Shown: positions 27,470 through 35,330 of the stretch, in pieces
Layout of the letters: each line of letters begins with the position of its first letter
Position numbering within the stretch: the stretch's first letter is position 1
Assembly (NCBI RefSeq): GCF_001888165.1
Contig: NZ_CP015455.1
Location: forward strand, 620,001-684,000
From: Syntrophotalea acetylenica
Lineage (GTDB): Bacteria > Desulfobacterota > Desulfuromonadia > Desulfuromonadales > Syntrophotaleaceae
Direction: 5' to 3'
DNA: 64,000 nt
Position numbers and translations under genes: made by a program
Notes under the pieces: model-generated
What the model was told of the DNA's origin: nothing
Database searches by the model: none
The model's input: only the letters and a program-made list of their open reading frames with translations

Positions 27470-28657
27470 CTATTCGGGAACAACCGTGCAGCAGACCAGT
27501 TCCACCCGGCGGTTCATGTAGCGGCCTTCTTCGGTGTCATTGCTGGCAACCGGCCGGGTTTCGCCATAACCGCGGGATTTGAGTTTGGCGGGATCCAGCC
27601 CGTAATTGTTGATCAGGGCCTGGCGAACCGCCTCGGCGCGCCGCTCGGAGAGGCGCTGATTGTAGGCGTCCTTGCCTTTGCTGTCGGTATGCCCGGTCAG
27701 CAGGATATAGGGGACGTTGGCATTGGCGCGTACAAAAGCCGCCGCCTTGTCGAGCTCTCCCTTGTATTCAGGCTTGATGACAGCCTGGTCGAAATCGAAG
27801 TTGATGCGCAGGGTAAGTTTGAGCTCACAGCCTTTTTCATCGACGCTCATGCCTTTGGGGGTGTCGGGGCACTGGTCGAGGTAGTCGTAAACGCCGTCAC
27901 CGTCGCTATCGAGGGGGCAGCCTTTGGCATCGACAGGTGCGCCTTCGGGGGTGCCGGGGCATTGGTCGAGGTAGTCGTAAACGCCGTCACCGTCACTGTC
28001 GAGGGGACAGCCTTTGGCATCGACCGGAGCGCCTTTGGGGGTGTCGGGGCACTGGTCGAGATCGTCGGTTACGCCGTCGCCGTCACTGTCCACGGGCGCT
28101 GCCGCCACCGGCTCTTCTTTTTTGACCGGCGCTTGGGTGCCGGCAAACTGGAATTTAAAGCCGGCGGTATAGATGAGGTTGTGTTCGAGATTGCTTTCGT
28201 TGAATCCCATCATGTGGCGCACATCGGCACGCAGGGCGACGTTTTCGCCGAGGAAGTACAGCAGGCCCGCGCCGTAATTGGCCATGAACTCATCGTCGCT
28301 GTCGAGAGTGTAGCCGCCGGCACCGGCCGCCAGGTAGGGAACCAGCCTGTTTTCCGGCATGAAATGATACAGGGCGTCGAGGCGATAGTTCCAGAAGTCG
28401 GCATCGCCGCCACCTTTTTTGTCGAGATTGGCGCCGCCGAGCACCGCTTCAAGTCCGAAATTAGGGGTGAAGTTGTAGCCGAGTCCCAGACTGTAGGCAA
28501 GGCCGCTGCTGTCGACGGGCTGGTCACCTTCCATGGTGATGCCGCCGAGCATCGGCGACAGGGTCAGAACGCCGGTTTTGATTTCCGCCTGGGAAACCGC
28601 CGGCAGGGTACAGCAGGCCAGGATGCATGCCGCTGCAATCAAGGAAGTGATTTTCAT
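27470..28657 (-). CDS. OmpA-family outer membrane protein with three thrombospondin type 3 repeats
   Basis: A 395-residue outer membrane protein. A signal peptide (ending near VSQAE) is followed by an eight-strand-type beta barrel (about 25-175), a linker of three 30-residue calcium-binding-type repeats (DSDGDGVYDYLDQCP units, about 190-280), and a C-terminal OmpA peptidoglycan-binding domain (NFDFDQAVIKPEY, LTGHTDSKGKDAYNQRLSERRA, SRGYGETRPVASN). It ties the outer membrane to the wall. GGAGG lies eight bases before the ATG. The repeats are also nearly identical at DNA level (27821-28090). Confidence 0.93.
   Translation of the reverse strand: MKITSLIAAACILACCTLPAVSQAEIKTGVLTLSPMLGGITMEGDQPVDSSGLAYSLGLGYNFTPNFGLEAVLGGANLDKKGGGDADFWNYRLDALYHFMPENRLVPYLAAGAGGYTLDSDDEFMANYGAGLLYFLGENVALRADVRHMMGFNESNLEHNLIYTAGFKFQFAGTQAPVKKEEPVAAAPVDSDGDGVTDDLDQCPDTPKGAPVDAKGCPLDSDGDGVYDYLDQCPGTPEGAPVDAKGCPLDSDGDGVYDYLDQCPDTPKGMSVDEKGCELKLTLRINFDFDQAVIKPEYKGELDKAAAFVRANANVPYILLTGHTDSKGKDAYNQRLSERRAEAVRQALINNYGLDPAKLKSRGYGETRPVASNDTEEGRYMNRRVELVCCTVVPE
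27821..28090 (-). repeat. Three tandem 90-bp units encoding thrombospondin type 3 repeats
   Basis: Three in-frame units of exactly 90 bp lie within the ompA-type gene. Units 2 and 3 are nearly identical in DNA as well as protein, suggesting recent duplication or gene conversion, and the array length could vary between strains. Confidence 0.85.
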
Positions 28658-28875
28658 GATGGACCTCCATGGTTAGATAACAGAGAGCTGAGCCGAGGCT
28701 CATTGAGGAACTTTGAGTGATGTTATCACACGGCCTTCAGGGGTTCAAGGCCGATCGATGCAGCGACTCAATGGCACCGGCCCGGCGGAAACGCCGACTA
28801 AATCAATATTTTAATGTTAGCAATCTTTTTTGCTTCGTCCAGCGGCAAATGTGCCTTATGGACACTACCCCACGC

Positions 28876-28902
28876 AAAAAAACCCCGGCGGGGACACCGG
28901 GG
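28876..28902 (-). terminator. Intrinsic terminator after lemA
   Basis: CCCCGG / CCGGGG arms flank eight bases and are followed in the minus direction by seven T residues (A28876-28882 on the plus strand). It lies about 30 bp past the lemA stop. Confidence 0.8.
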
Positions 28903-28929
28903 CGGTCTGCAGCATCGACGGATCGAAAC

Positions 28930-29499
28930 TCATGTGTGCTGGAATATGACCTCGACATCCTGGCGGTGGGCGGGGTCGATTTTCCACAGGGAGCGGCGCG
29001 CGAAGTTGAACCCCCGGGCAATGATCACATCGGGGAACTGCTCGATGCGGATATTGTACAGGTTGACCGAGTCGTTGAAAAATTCACGCCGGTCGGCGAT
29101 CTGGTCCTCGATTTCGGAGATGCGGCTTCCCAGGCTGCGAAACAGGGTATCGGCCTTGAGTTCGGGATAGCGTTCCACCACCATGAACAGGGATTTCAGG
29201 GTGTCGGTGAGCAGGTTCTGCGCTTCGAGTTTTTCCTGCGGGCCGCGCGCACCCTGTACCATGGAGCGTGCCTTGATGACCGCCTCCAGGGTTTTCTGCT
29301 CATGCTGCATGTAGCCTTCGCAGACCTTGATGAGTTTGGGCAGTTCGTCGAAACGCTGCTTGAGCAGCACATCGATATTGCTCCAGGCGCGATCGATATT
29401 GTTTCGCAGGCTGACCAGGCCGTTGTAGATGGTGACGCCATAAACGGCCGGAATCAGCAGCAGCAATCCCAATATCCCCAGAAAGATTACAAAAGCCAT
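28930..29499 (-). CDS. LemA family protein
   Basis: A 189-residue protein with one N-terminal membrane anchor (FLGILGLLLLIPAVYGV) and a helical domain. YNGLVSLRNNIDRAWSNIDVLLKQRFDELPKL and the end FPDVIIARGFNF are LemA landmarks. The function of the family is not settled; it is often paired with a GIDE-type membrane protein, as here. AAGGAG precedes the ATG, and only 25 bases separate it from the stop of the upstream gene, so the two form one operon ending at the terminator 28876-28902. Confidence 0.92.
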   Translation of the reverse strand: MAFVIFLGILGLLLLIPAVYGVTIYNGLVSLRNNIDRAWSNIDVLLKQRFDELPKLIKVCEGYMQHEQKTLEAVIKARSMVQGARGPQEKLEAQNLLTDTLKSLFMVVERYPELKADTLFRSLGSRISEIEDQIADRREFFNDSVNLYNIRIEQFPDVIIARGFNFARRSLWKIDPAHRQDVEVIFQHT

Positions 29500-29524
29500 G
29501 GTTTTCTCCTTGTCTGCAGCCGAT

Positions 29525-31426
29525 TTACGGTTGCATGAAATTCCGCAGTATTAGACCTGTCCAGATCAGGCCGGCCAGTGCGCCGGCGAACAGGGGCATG
29601 GTCAGCAGGGCATAGTTGCGCAACAGATGCTTTTCCGAGGTGGTTTCCGTGATGACGAAAGGGATGCCGCGCTTGCGTGGTCGACCGACCACCGCCCGGT
29701 CGCCCGGTGCAGGGCGTTCCGGCGCGCTCGACAGGCTTTGTTCCAGAACCTGTCGCTCGATGCCGGCGCGGGCCTGTTCCCATTCCCTTTCAGAAAGCCG
29801 CCCGTCGCCGTTGGTGTCGTAGCGTTGCAGCGCCTGGGGATCGCGTTTGAGTTCACGGAGCGCCATGGCGATGCGTTCCCTCAGTGGCTTGACGGGTGTG
29901 CGGTTTTCCCGGGCCTGGCCAAGAACGAAAAGGCTGGCGCCCTCGGCAACGGTTTCTTCCACCCATTTTTCCTGGTCGCTGCCGACGAAGGCGCCGAACA
30001 GGGAGGCGGCCGCTGCGCCGCGGGATTCCTGTCGGTTGCCTGCCGAAACGGTGGCGCCCCGGGGATCGATGGTGACCCTGCCGGTGTCGTCTTCCAGATA
30101 AAAGGGCACGTGTCCGCTATCGCTGGTGCTGGCCAGTCGCCAATTGTTCTTGCTGTCGCGGCGATATTTGCGCAGACGGTAATAGACGCACGATGTCTGG
30201 CTCAAGGGAGACACCAGTGCATATTTGCGTATCGCCCGCCCCTGCAGCTCGACCAGTCCCATGGAGAGGGAGCGGGTTTTGCTCGTAGGGGTGTTTTCGA
30301 TCTGCCGCTTCAGGCGCAGAAAGTGAAAACCGCCCCACAGGCACAATCCGGTCACCATGGCGGGAAGTACGGCGGTACGCATGGCCCAATCGAGGCAGGT
30401 TGTGGCCAGATCGTTTTCGATGACTGTCAATAGACCAAATCCGGCGGCCGTGGCCATGCCGATAGGCAAGCGCAGGTTTTTGCCGTTTGACACATTACGC
30501 ATAGGGGGTGGCGGGAGGCTGTCGCCAGCCGGCTGCAATTCCAGGCGGCCCGCGTTGCCCTCCGGCAATTCCTGCGGCATGGTTTCAGGCAGCGGCGCGG
30601 CAGCGGATGCCGTAATTCCGCCTGGTGCCGGAGCGGTTTCAAAATCCGCCATCAGCCAGCCGAAGCAGGTCAGGGCCGCGAGGTTGTCCCGTTCCCAGTG
30701 AAGCCCGTCTTCCGGGGTTTTGAGTCGGCATCCGGGCAGATTGGCGAGTCCGAAATCCAGCACCAGGCGGCAATCGGCCACCTGTTCCCGGATTTTTTCA
30801 AGGACGGTTTTGAGGTTGCCGACAGCGCTGAGGGAGGCTTGTTCGCCGAGACCGCCTGGATCGAAGCGGCCGGGAAAGATGCGCACGCCGGCATCAATGC
30901 GGCCCTGCCCACCGAAACGGTACAGGTCCAGGATGGGGCTGCCTTGCAGGATGGCTCTGGTGAATTCCTCGTCGTCAAGGGGCAGAATCTCGCGGCGGCC
31001 GTTGTAGACCCGCTGGGCCATGAGAAATTTGAGATTCCTGGCGGCGGCCTGCCCCGAGATGTCAGCCAAAACCGCCAGCACCCTGTGGTTCGGCCCGAGA
31101 GCGACGCTGCGCTCATCGGTCAGCAGAGCCATTTCACTGTCCTGGATGCGCAATGCGCGCAGTCTCAGCGGCACAAAACGCGGCGGCCGCACCTCGATCA
31201 CCCGGCAGTGGATGCCCGTTTCCGCCAGCCGGGCGGCGATCAGACCCAGCCGCTGCCGCGGCCCTTCGGCAATAAGGTTGGGGCCGCGCCCGATGAGTCG
31301 CTGCCTCAGGATATAGGCATCGAGTCCGTATTCGCGTGCCAGAAGCGGGCGCAGCCGGGCCAGCGACGCATTGTCGGCGGCGATACTTTGGACGATGAGC
31401 AGGTATGTCGGCTCTGCTGATGACAT
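29525..31426 (-). CDS. GIDE-domain membrane protein with an EF-hand
   Basis: A 633-residue protein. The first 300 residues are a poorly conserved soluble region. Then come membrane segments (about 330-380), a GIDE domain (VELQGRAIRKYALVSPLSQ, CVYYRLRKYRR, VPFYLEDDTGRVTIDPRGA) and a terminal membrane segment (ALLTMPLFAGALAGLIWTG). GIDE is the membrane-side domain shared with mitochondrial MUL1-type E3 ligases; no RING is present. Between them, YDTNGDGRLSEREW is a canonical EF-hand loop with D, N, D and the final E in place. The pairing with LemA is known for the family. It may respond to calcium, but this is inference. Confidence 0.78.
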   Translation of the reverse strand: MSSAEPTYLLIVQSIAADNASLARLRPLLAREYGLDAYILRQRLIGRGPNLIAEGPRQRLGLIAARLAETGIHCRVIEVRPPRFVPLRLRALRIQDSEMALLTDERSVALGPNHRVLAVLADISGQAAARNLKFLMAQRVYNGRREILPLDDEEFTRAILQGSPILDLYRFGGQGRIDAGVRIFPGRFDPGGLGEQASLSAVGNLKTVLEKIREQVADCRLVLDFGLANLPGCRLKTPEDGLHWERDNLAALTCFGWLMADFETAPAPGGITASAAAPLPETMPQELPEGNAGRLELQPAGDSLPPPPMRNVSNGKNLRLPIGMATAAGFGLLTVIENDLATTCLDWAMRTAVLPAMVTGLCLWGGFHFLRLKRQIENTPTSKTRSLSMGLVELQGRAIRKYALVSPLSQTSCVYYRLRKYRRDSKNNWRLASTSDSGHVPFYLEDDTGRVTIDPRGATVSAGNRQESRGAAAASLFGAFVGSDQEKWVEETVAEGASLFVLGQARENRTPVKPLRERIAMALRELKRDPQALQRYDTNGDGRLSEREWEQARAGIERQVLEQSLSSAPERPAPGDRAVVGRPRKRGIPFVITETTSEKHLLRNYALLTMPLFAGALAGLIWTGLILRNFMQP

Positions 31427-31628
31427 GCGGCCTCATTTTTTCGGTGGTGGCAGGACCCTGTTATAGCCTTTCGCAGGTCGCGGGATCAAGGGTTTTCAAA
31501 GACCCCGGCGGCTGGCATCCCGGCAGTGACCCCGCGCAACTTGCCATGCCGGCTGCGGCAATTGTCAGGCCGGGTCTTTTTATGGTAGGCTTGGACCGCT
31601 TGTATACTATTTTTCAGGAGCTTGATGT

Positions 31629-32191
31629 ATGGCGACAACAGCCGATTTGAAACGCAATCTGGTGATCCAGATCGACAATGCCCCTGCCTGGTGCTCGATG
31701 TCACGACCCAGACGCCCTCGGCGCGGGGAGGCAGCACCCTGATCAAAACCAAATACCGCAATCTGCTCACCGGCCAGGTGCTGGAAAAGGCCTTCAAGGG
31801 CGGCGAACGTATCGAGGATGCCGATTTCGAGCGGCGCAAGGGCCAGTTTCTGTATGCCGTTGACGATCACGGCGTGTTCATGGATCTGGAGAGTTACGAC
31901 CAGTACGAACTGGGCGGCGATATGTATGAAAATGCCCGCGGCTATCTGACCGAGGGCATGGATCTGCAGCTTGGCGTTTTCCAGGGGCAGGTGGTCAGCA
32001 TCGATCTGCCCCAGACCGTTGAATTGACTGTTGCCGAGACCGCTCCGGCGCTGAAAAACGCCACCGCCACCGCGCAGACCAAGGAGGCGGTTCTGGAAAC
32101 CGGCCTGCGCATTCAGGTGCCTCCCTATCTCGAGACGGGGGAGCGCATCAAGGTCGATACCCGCGAGAGCCGTTTTATCTCCAGGGCCTGA
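31629..32191 (+). pseudogene. efp: Elongation factor P family protein (EfpL/YeiP-like), frameshifted in this sequence
   Basis: The gene starts at ATG 31629 (AGGAG eight bases upstream) and reads MATTADLKRNLVIQIDNAP. It then loses frame at the C run 31681-31684. Continuing one base back restores PCLVLDVTTQTPSARGG and the rest of a normal EF-P: KGGERIEDADF, YLTEGMDLQLG, SIDLPQTVELTVAETAP, and the OB-fold ending ETGERIKVDTRESRF. One extra C would repair it to about 188 residues. The loop sequence SARGGSTL, with Arg at the tip, resembles the EfpL/YeiP branch. It helps ribosomes through polyproline stalls. Sequencing error, real loss or frameshifting are all possible. Confidence 0.85.
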
Positions 32192-32233
32192 GAACGCCAA
32201 TTATGTCATGAATGATGCCGAAGGGAGGGTATC

Positions 32234-32536
32234 GTGCCTGTTTCCGCGCCCCGCATCGTGCGGGAGACAAGGGAGTTCATCGCCGCTCACGGTGAAGACT
32301 GGCCTGGCTGGTATGTGGGGATAAGCGTCGATCCTAGCGATCGTCTGCCCGATTATCACAAGGTCCGGTTCGGTCATGATCGCTGGTTTTGCCGCGAGGC
32401 CTTTACTCCGGAAGAGGCGAGGGCCATCAAGACGCGTCTTGTCGAGGACCACGGCATTGACAGCGATGACGCCCGCGATGAAGCGCAGGGGAAATTCCTC
32501 TACCTTTACCGCAAGGCGCCGCATACCGAGCCTTGA
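32234..32536 (+). CDS. Small hypothetical protein, possibly GIY-YIG-like
   Basis: A 100-residue protein of unknown function. GAAGGGAGG precedes a GTG start. The stretch WYVGISVDPSDRL followed by a helix with EEARAIKTRLVEDHGI faintly resembles GIY-YIG-type proteins (the pattern YVGIS.DP..RL), but there is no clear catalytic Arg/Glu set. I treat the resemblance as weak. It lies 42 bp after the efp-type gene and may share its transcript; the palindromic terminator at 32596-32629 ends it. Confidence 0.6.
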   Translation: MPVSAPRIVRETREFIAAHGEDWPGWYVGISVDPSDRLPDYHKVRFGHDRWFCREAFTPEEARAIKTRLVEDHGIDSDDARDEAQGKFLYLYRKAPHTEP

Positions 32537-32595
32537 TCGATACGGCGCGCCGGTTCTTGTTAGCTGCAGGCGGGGTGGATGTGTCTGCCAGATAC

Positions 32596-32629
32596 AAAAG
32601 AGGCCGTTCCCCGGGGAACGGCCTCTTTT
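32596..32629. terminator. Perfect 34-bp palindromic bidirectional terminator
   Basis: The arms AAAAGAGGCCGTTCCCC and GGGGAACGGCCTCTTTT are exact reverse complements with no loop bases between them in DNA. T runs occur on both sides, as expected for a terminator shared by convergent genes. Confidence 0.9.
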
Positions 32630-32651
32630 GCGATGCGATGCTGAACGCTTT

Positions 32652-33242
32652 TTACAGCGGCATCAGTTTTTTGCCATAGACTTCGTTGATGACCTGGGCC
32701 AGGCCGGCGTAGATGGCGCTGAGTCCGCAGAAAATGCCTTCATAGCCGGCAATGTGGCCGATGGTGTGGCGCATCGGGTTGTCGCCGGGGATGGTGTGCT
32801 CGAAAGCCAGCAGGAAGAACAGGATGACCAGGGTGCCGAATACCACCTGCAGGGCGCGAGTCAGTTTCAAGGTGCCGATGAAAAGCACCAGGGTGAACAG
32901 ACCCCACATGAACAGGTAGGCGGTCATGCTCGCGTCGGAAGGCGCGGCGGCTTTGCCGAAACCCATGTCCGGCATGATCCACAGGCCAACGAGAGTCAGC
33001 CAGAACAGGCCGTAAGAGGTGAAGGCGGTGGTGGCGAAGGTGTTTTTCTTTTTCCACTCCATGCAGCCGGCGATAATCTGGGCGATGCCACCGTAGAAAA
33101 TGCCCATGGCCAGGATCATGGCACTGAGTTCGATGATGCCGGCGTTGCGCAGGTTGAGCAGAACGGTGGTCATGCCGAAGCCCATCAGCCCCAAAGGCGC
33201 GGGATTGGCGGTGGTGTCGACGATCGAGAGCTGGTCTGCCAT
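32652..33242 (-). CDS. Acetate uptake transporter, GPR1/FUN34/SatP family
   Basis: A 196-residue protein with six membrane segments. Signature stretches are [19 protein letters not shown] near the N-terminus (the family motif NPAPLGL), [23 protein letters not shown], and [10 protein letters not shown]. The family moves acetate or succinate with protons. The start at 33242 has GGAGGAAA upstream and a TTGACT-17-TAATAA promoter (33346-33374) is present. With ackA in the same window it fits acetate metabolism. The start at 33293 is possible but has no ribosome site. Confidence 0.9.
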   Translation of the reverse strand: MADQLSIVDTTANPAPLGLMGFGMTTVLLNLRNAGIIELSAMILAMGIFYGGIAQIIAGCMEWKKKNTFATTAFTSYGLFWLTLVGLWIMPDMGFGKAAAPSDASMTAYLFMWGLFTLVLFIGTLKLTRALQVVFGTLVILFFLLAFEHTIPGDNPMRHTIGHIAGYEGIFCGLSAIYAGLAQVINEVYGKKLMPL

Positions 33243-33345
33243 TGTATTTCCTCCAAAATAAAATAAAGGTTTTGCCGGCAGTGGCGCCGGCACGAATGAT
33301 TCCTGACTGAATCTGTTTAGAACCCTGTTTCAAGAAATTTCGGAA

Positions 33346-33374
33346 TTATTATTTGGATTGTGACATGAAGTCAA
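33346..33374 (-). promoter_or_regulatory. Probable promoter of the acetate transporter gene
   Basis: On the minus strand, TTGACT (33374-33369) and TAATAA (33351-33346) are 17 bases apart, about 100 bp before the ATG. Confidence 0.5.
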
Positions 33375-33486
33375 GCCTTGAGTGGCCCCAACCGACCTGT
33401 TCCGAGGTATACGTTTTGTGCCACCGACAGGATTCAATGGCTTGATGTCGTGAACTTTTTTACACCTTGTTAGGGTGGGATCAGAT

Positions 33487-35325
33487 ATGTTCATTTTTGA
33501 CTCCGGAAAATATCCCGCGACCTGCGGCGTATATCTCATGAAGGGCAGCCAGGGGGAGGTCTTTTATGTCGGCAAGGCCAAAAACCTGCGCAACCGGCTG
33601 CGCAGCTATTTTTCGGAGCAGGGGGACAACCGGCCGCAGATCCGATTTTTGCTCAAGCGTGTGCGGGATATAGAAACCATTGTCACCGATACGGAAAAAG
33701 AAGCGCTGATCCTGGAAAACACCCTGATCAAGAAGCACCGTCCCCGTTACAATATCAACCTGCGCGACGACAAGACCTATCTGTCGCTGCGTCTTGATCC
33801 CCGTGAAGAGTTTCCCATGCTGCAGCTGGTGCGGCGGGTAAAACGCGATGGCGCCCTGTATTTTGGTCCGTATGCCTCATCGACGGCGGTGCGCGCCACG
33901 CTCAAGGAAATCTACAGGATCTTTCCACTGCGCCGCCACCCATGGGAAACCTGCCGCAACCGCAGCCGGCCTTGCCTCTATTACCAGATAGGGCAGTGCA
34001 GCGGTCCCTGTCACGGCAGAATCAGCCCGGCCGAATACCGGCGTCTGGTCCAGGGCGCCGTGGCGCTGCTCAGCGGTCGGGAGACGGAAGTTCTCGAAAC
34101 ACTGCGCCGTCAGATGGGGGCGGCGGCGCAGCGCATGGCCTTCGAAGAAGCGGCGCGTCTGCGCGATCAGGTTCGTGCCATCGAACAGACCGTCGAACGG
34201 CAGAAGGTGGTGGACGCGGGCGGCGGGGATCAGGACGTTGTCGGCCTGCATCGTGAGGGTGGCGAGGTGGAGATCGCCATTTTGTTCGTGCGGGAAGGCA
34301 AGGTCATCGGCCGCCGCAGCTACAGCCTCGAATGGCGGCTGGACGAGGATGAACTGCTATCCTCCTTTTTGCAGCGTTTCTACGGCCGCGAGGTGTGTAT
34401 TCCCGACAGGGTGTTGCTGCCCTTTGTGCCCGAGGATGCCGCGGTGCTGGCCGACTGGCTGAGCGAGCAGCGGGGCCGCAGGGTACAGGTGCTGGCGCCG
34501 CTTCGCGGCAGCCGCAGGGAACTGGTGGCTTTGGCCGAGCGTAACGCGGCGGAAAGCTTCCGGGAGCGCGGATCGCGCCGGGAAGCTCGGCAGGAGGTGT
34601 TGCGGGAGATCGCCGCGCGGCTGCACCTGAGCCGGTTCCCCCGGCGCATCGAGTGTTTCGATATCTCCAATGTGCAGGGGCGGTTCAGCGTCGGCAGTAT
34701 GGTGGTGCTGACCGACGGAGAGCCGGACAAGGCGGCCTATCGGCATTTTCGCATTCGCAGCGTGACCGGCAGTGACGATTACGCGTCTCTGCGGGAAGTG
34801 CTCAAGCGCCGCCTGCAGCGCGGCCTGCGGGAAGAGATGCTGCCGGATTTCATCCTCATGGATGGCGGCAAGGGGCAGTTGGGCGTACTTGATGCCGTGC
34901 TGAGGGAATTGAACCTCGAAGCACGTATCGACGCGGCCGGCATTGCCAAAAGCCGGGTTTTGGCCAACGTGCGCGGCAAGATGGTCGAGCGCAGCGAGGA
35001 GCGGTTCTTTCTGCCGGGACGCAAGAATCCCGTGGTTCTTCGCCAGGGTTCGCCAGCCTTGTTCATGCTCGAACGACTGCGCGACGAGGCGCACCGTTTC
35101 GCCATCACCCATCATCGCAAGCTGCGACGTCGCAGCAGCCTCGGTTCCGTGCTCGAGGATGTCCCGGGAATCGGCGAGAAGCGTCGCAAGGCCCTGCTGC
35201 GGCATTTCGGCAGCCTCAAGGCGCTGCGGGCCGCGAGTCTTGACGAACTGCGTGCGCTGCCGGGCCTGCCTGCCGCCCTGGCGGAGCGCCTCCATGCGGC
35301 CCTGCATCAGCAAAAACCGTCCTGA
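33487..35325 (+). CDS. uvrC: UvrABC system protein C
   Basis: A 612-residue excinuclease subunit that makes both incisions in nucleotide excision repair. The N-terminal GIY-YIG nuclease is intact (CGVYLMKGSQGEVFYVGKAK, LRNRLRSYF). A cysteine cluster follows (CRNRSRPCLYYQIGQCSGPC), then the UVR domain (MAFEEAARLRDQVRAIE), the RNase H-like nuclease (IECFDISNVQG, LMDGGKGQL) and a terminal helix-hairpin-helix pair (VPGIGEKRRKALLRHFGS). The ATG at 33487 is preferred over a GTG at 33475. It converges with malQ, with only 5 bp between the stops. Confidence 0.97.
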   Translation: MFIFDSGKYPATCGVYLMKGSQGEVFYVGKAKNLRNRLRSYFSEQGDNRPQIRFLLKRVRDIETIVTDTEKEALILENTLIKKHRPRYNINLRDDKTYLSLRLDPREEFPMLQLVRRVKRDGALYFGPYASSTAVRATLKEIYRIFPLRRHPWETCRNRSRPCLYYQIGQCSGPCHGRISPAEYRRLVQGAVALLSGRETEVLETLRRQMGAAAQRMAFEEAARLRDQVRAIEQTVERQKVVDAGGGDQDVVGLHREGGEVEIAILFVREGKVIGRRSYSLEWRLDEDELLSSFLQRFYGREVCIPDRVLLPFVPEDAAVLADWLSEQRGRRVQVLAPLRGSRRELVALAERNAAESFRERGSRREARQEVLREIAARLHLSRFPRRIECFDISNVQGRFSVGSMVVLTDGEPDKAAYRHFRIRSVTGSDDYASLREVLKRRLQRGLREEMLPDFILMDGGKGQLGVLDAVLRELNLEARIDAAGIAKSRVLANVRGKMVERSEERFFLPGRKNPVVLRQGSPALFMLERLRDEAHRFAITHHRKLRRRSSLGSVLEDVPGIGEKRRKALLRHFGSLKALRAASLDELRALPGLPAALAERLHAALHQQKPS

Positions 35326-35330
35326 TTGAC

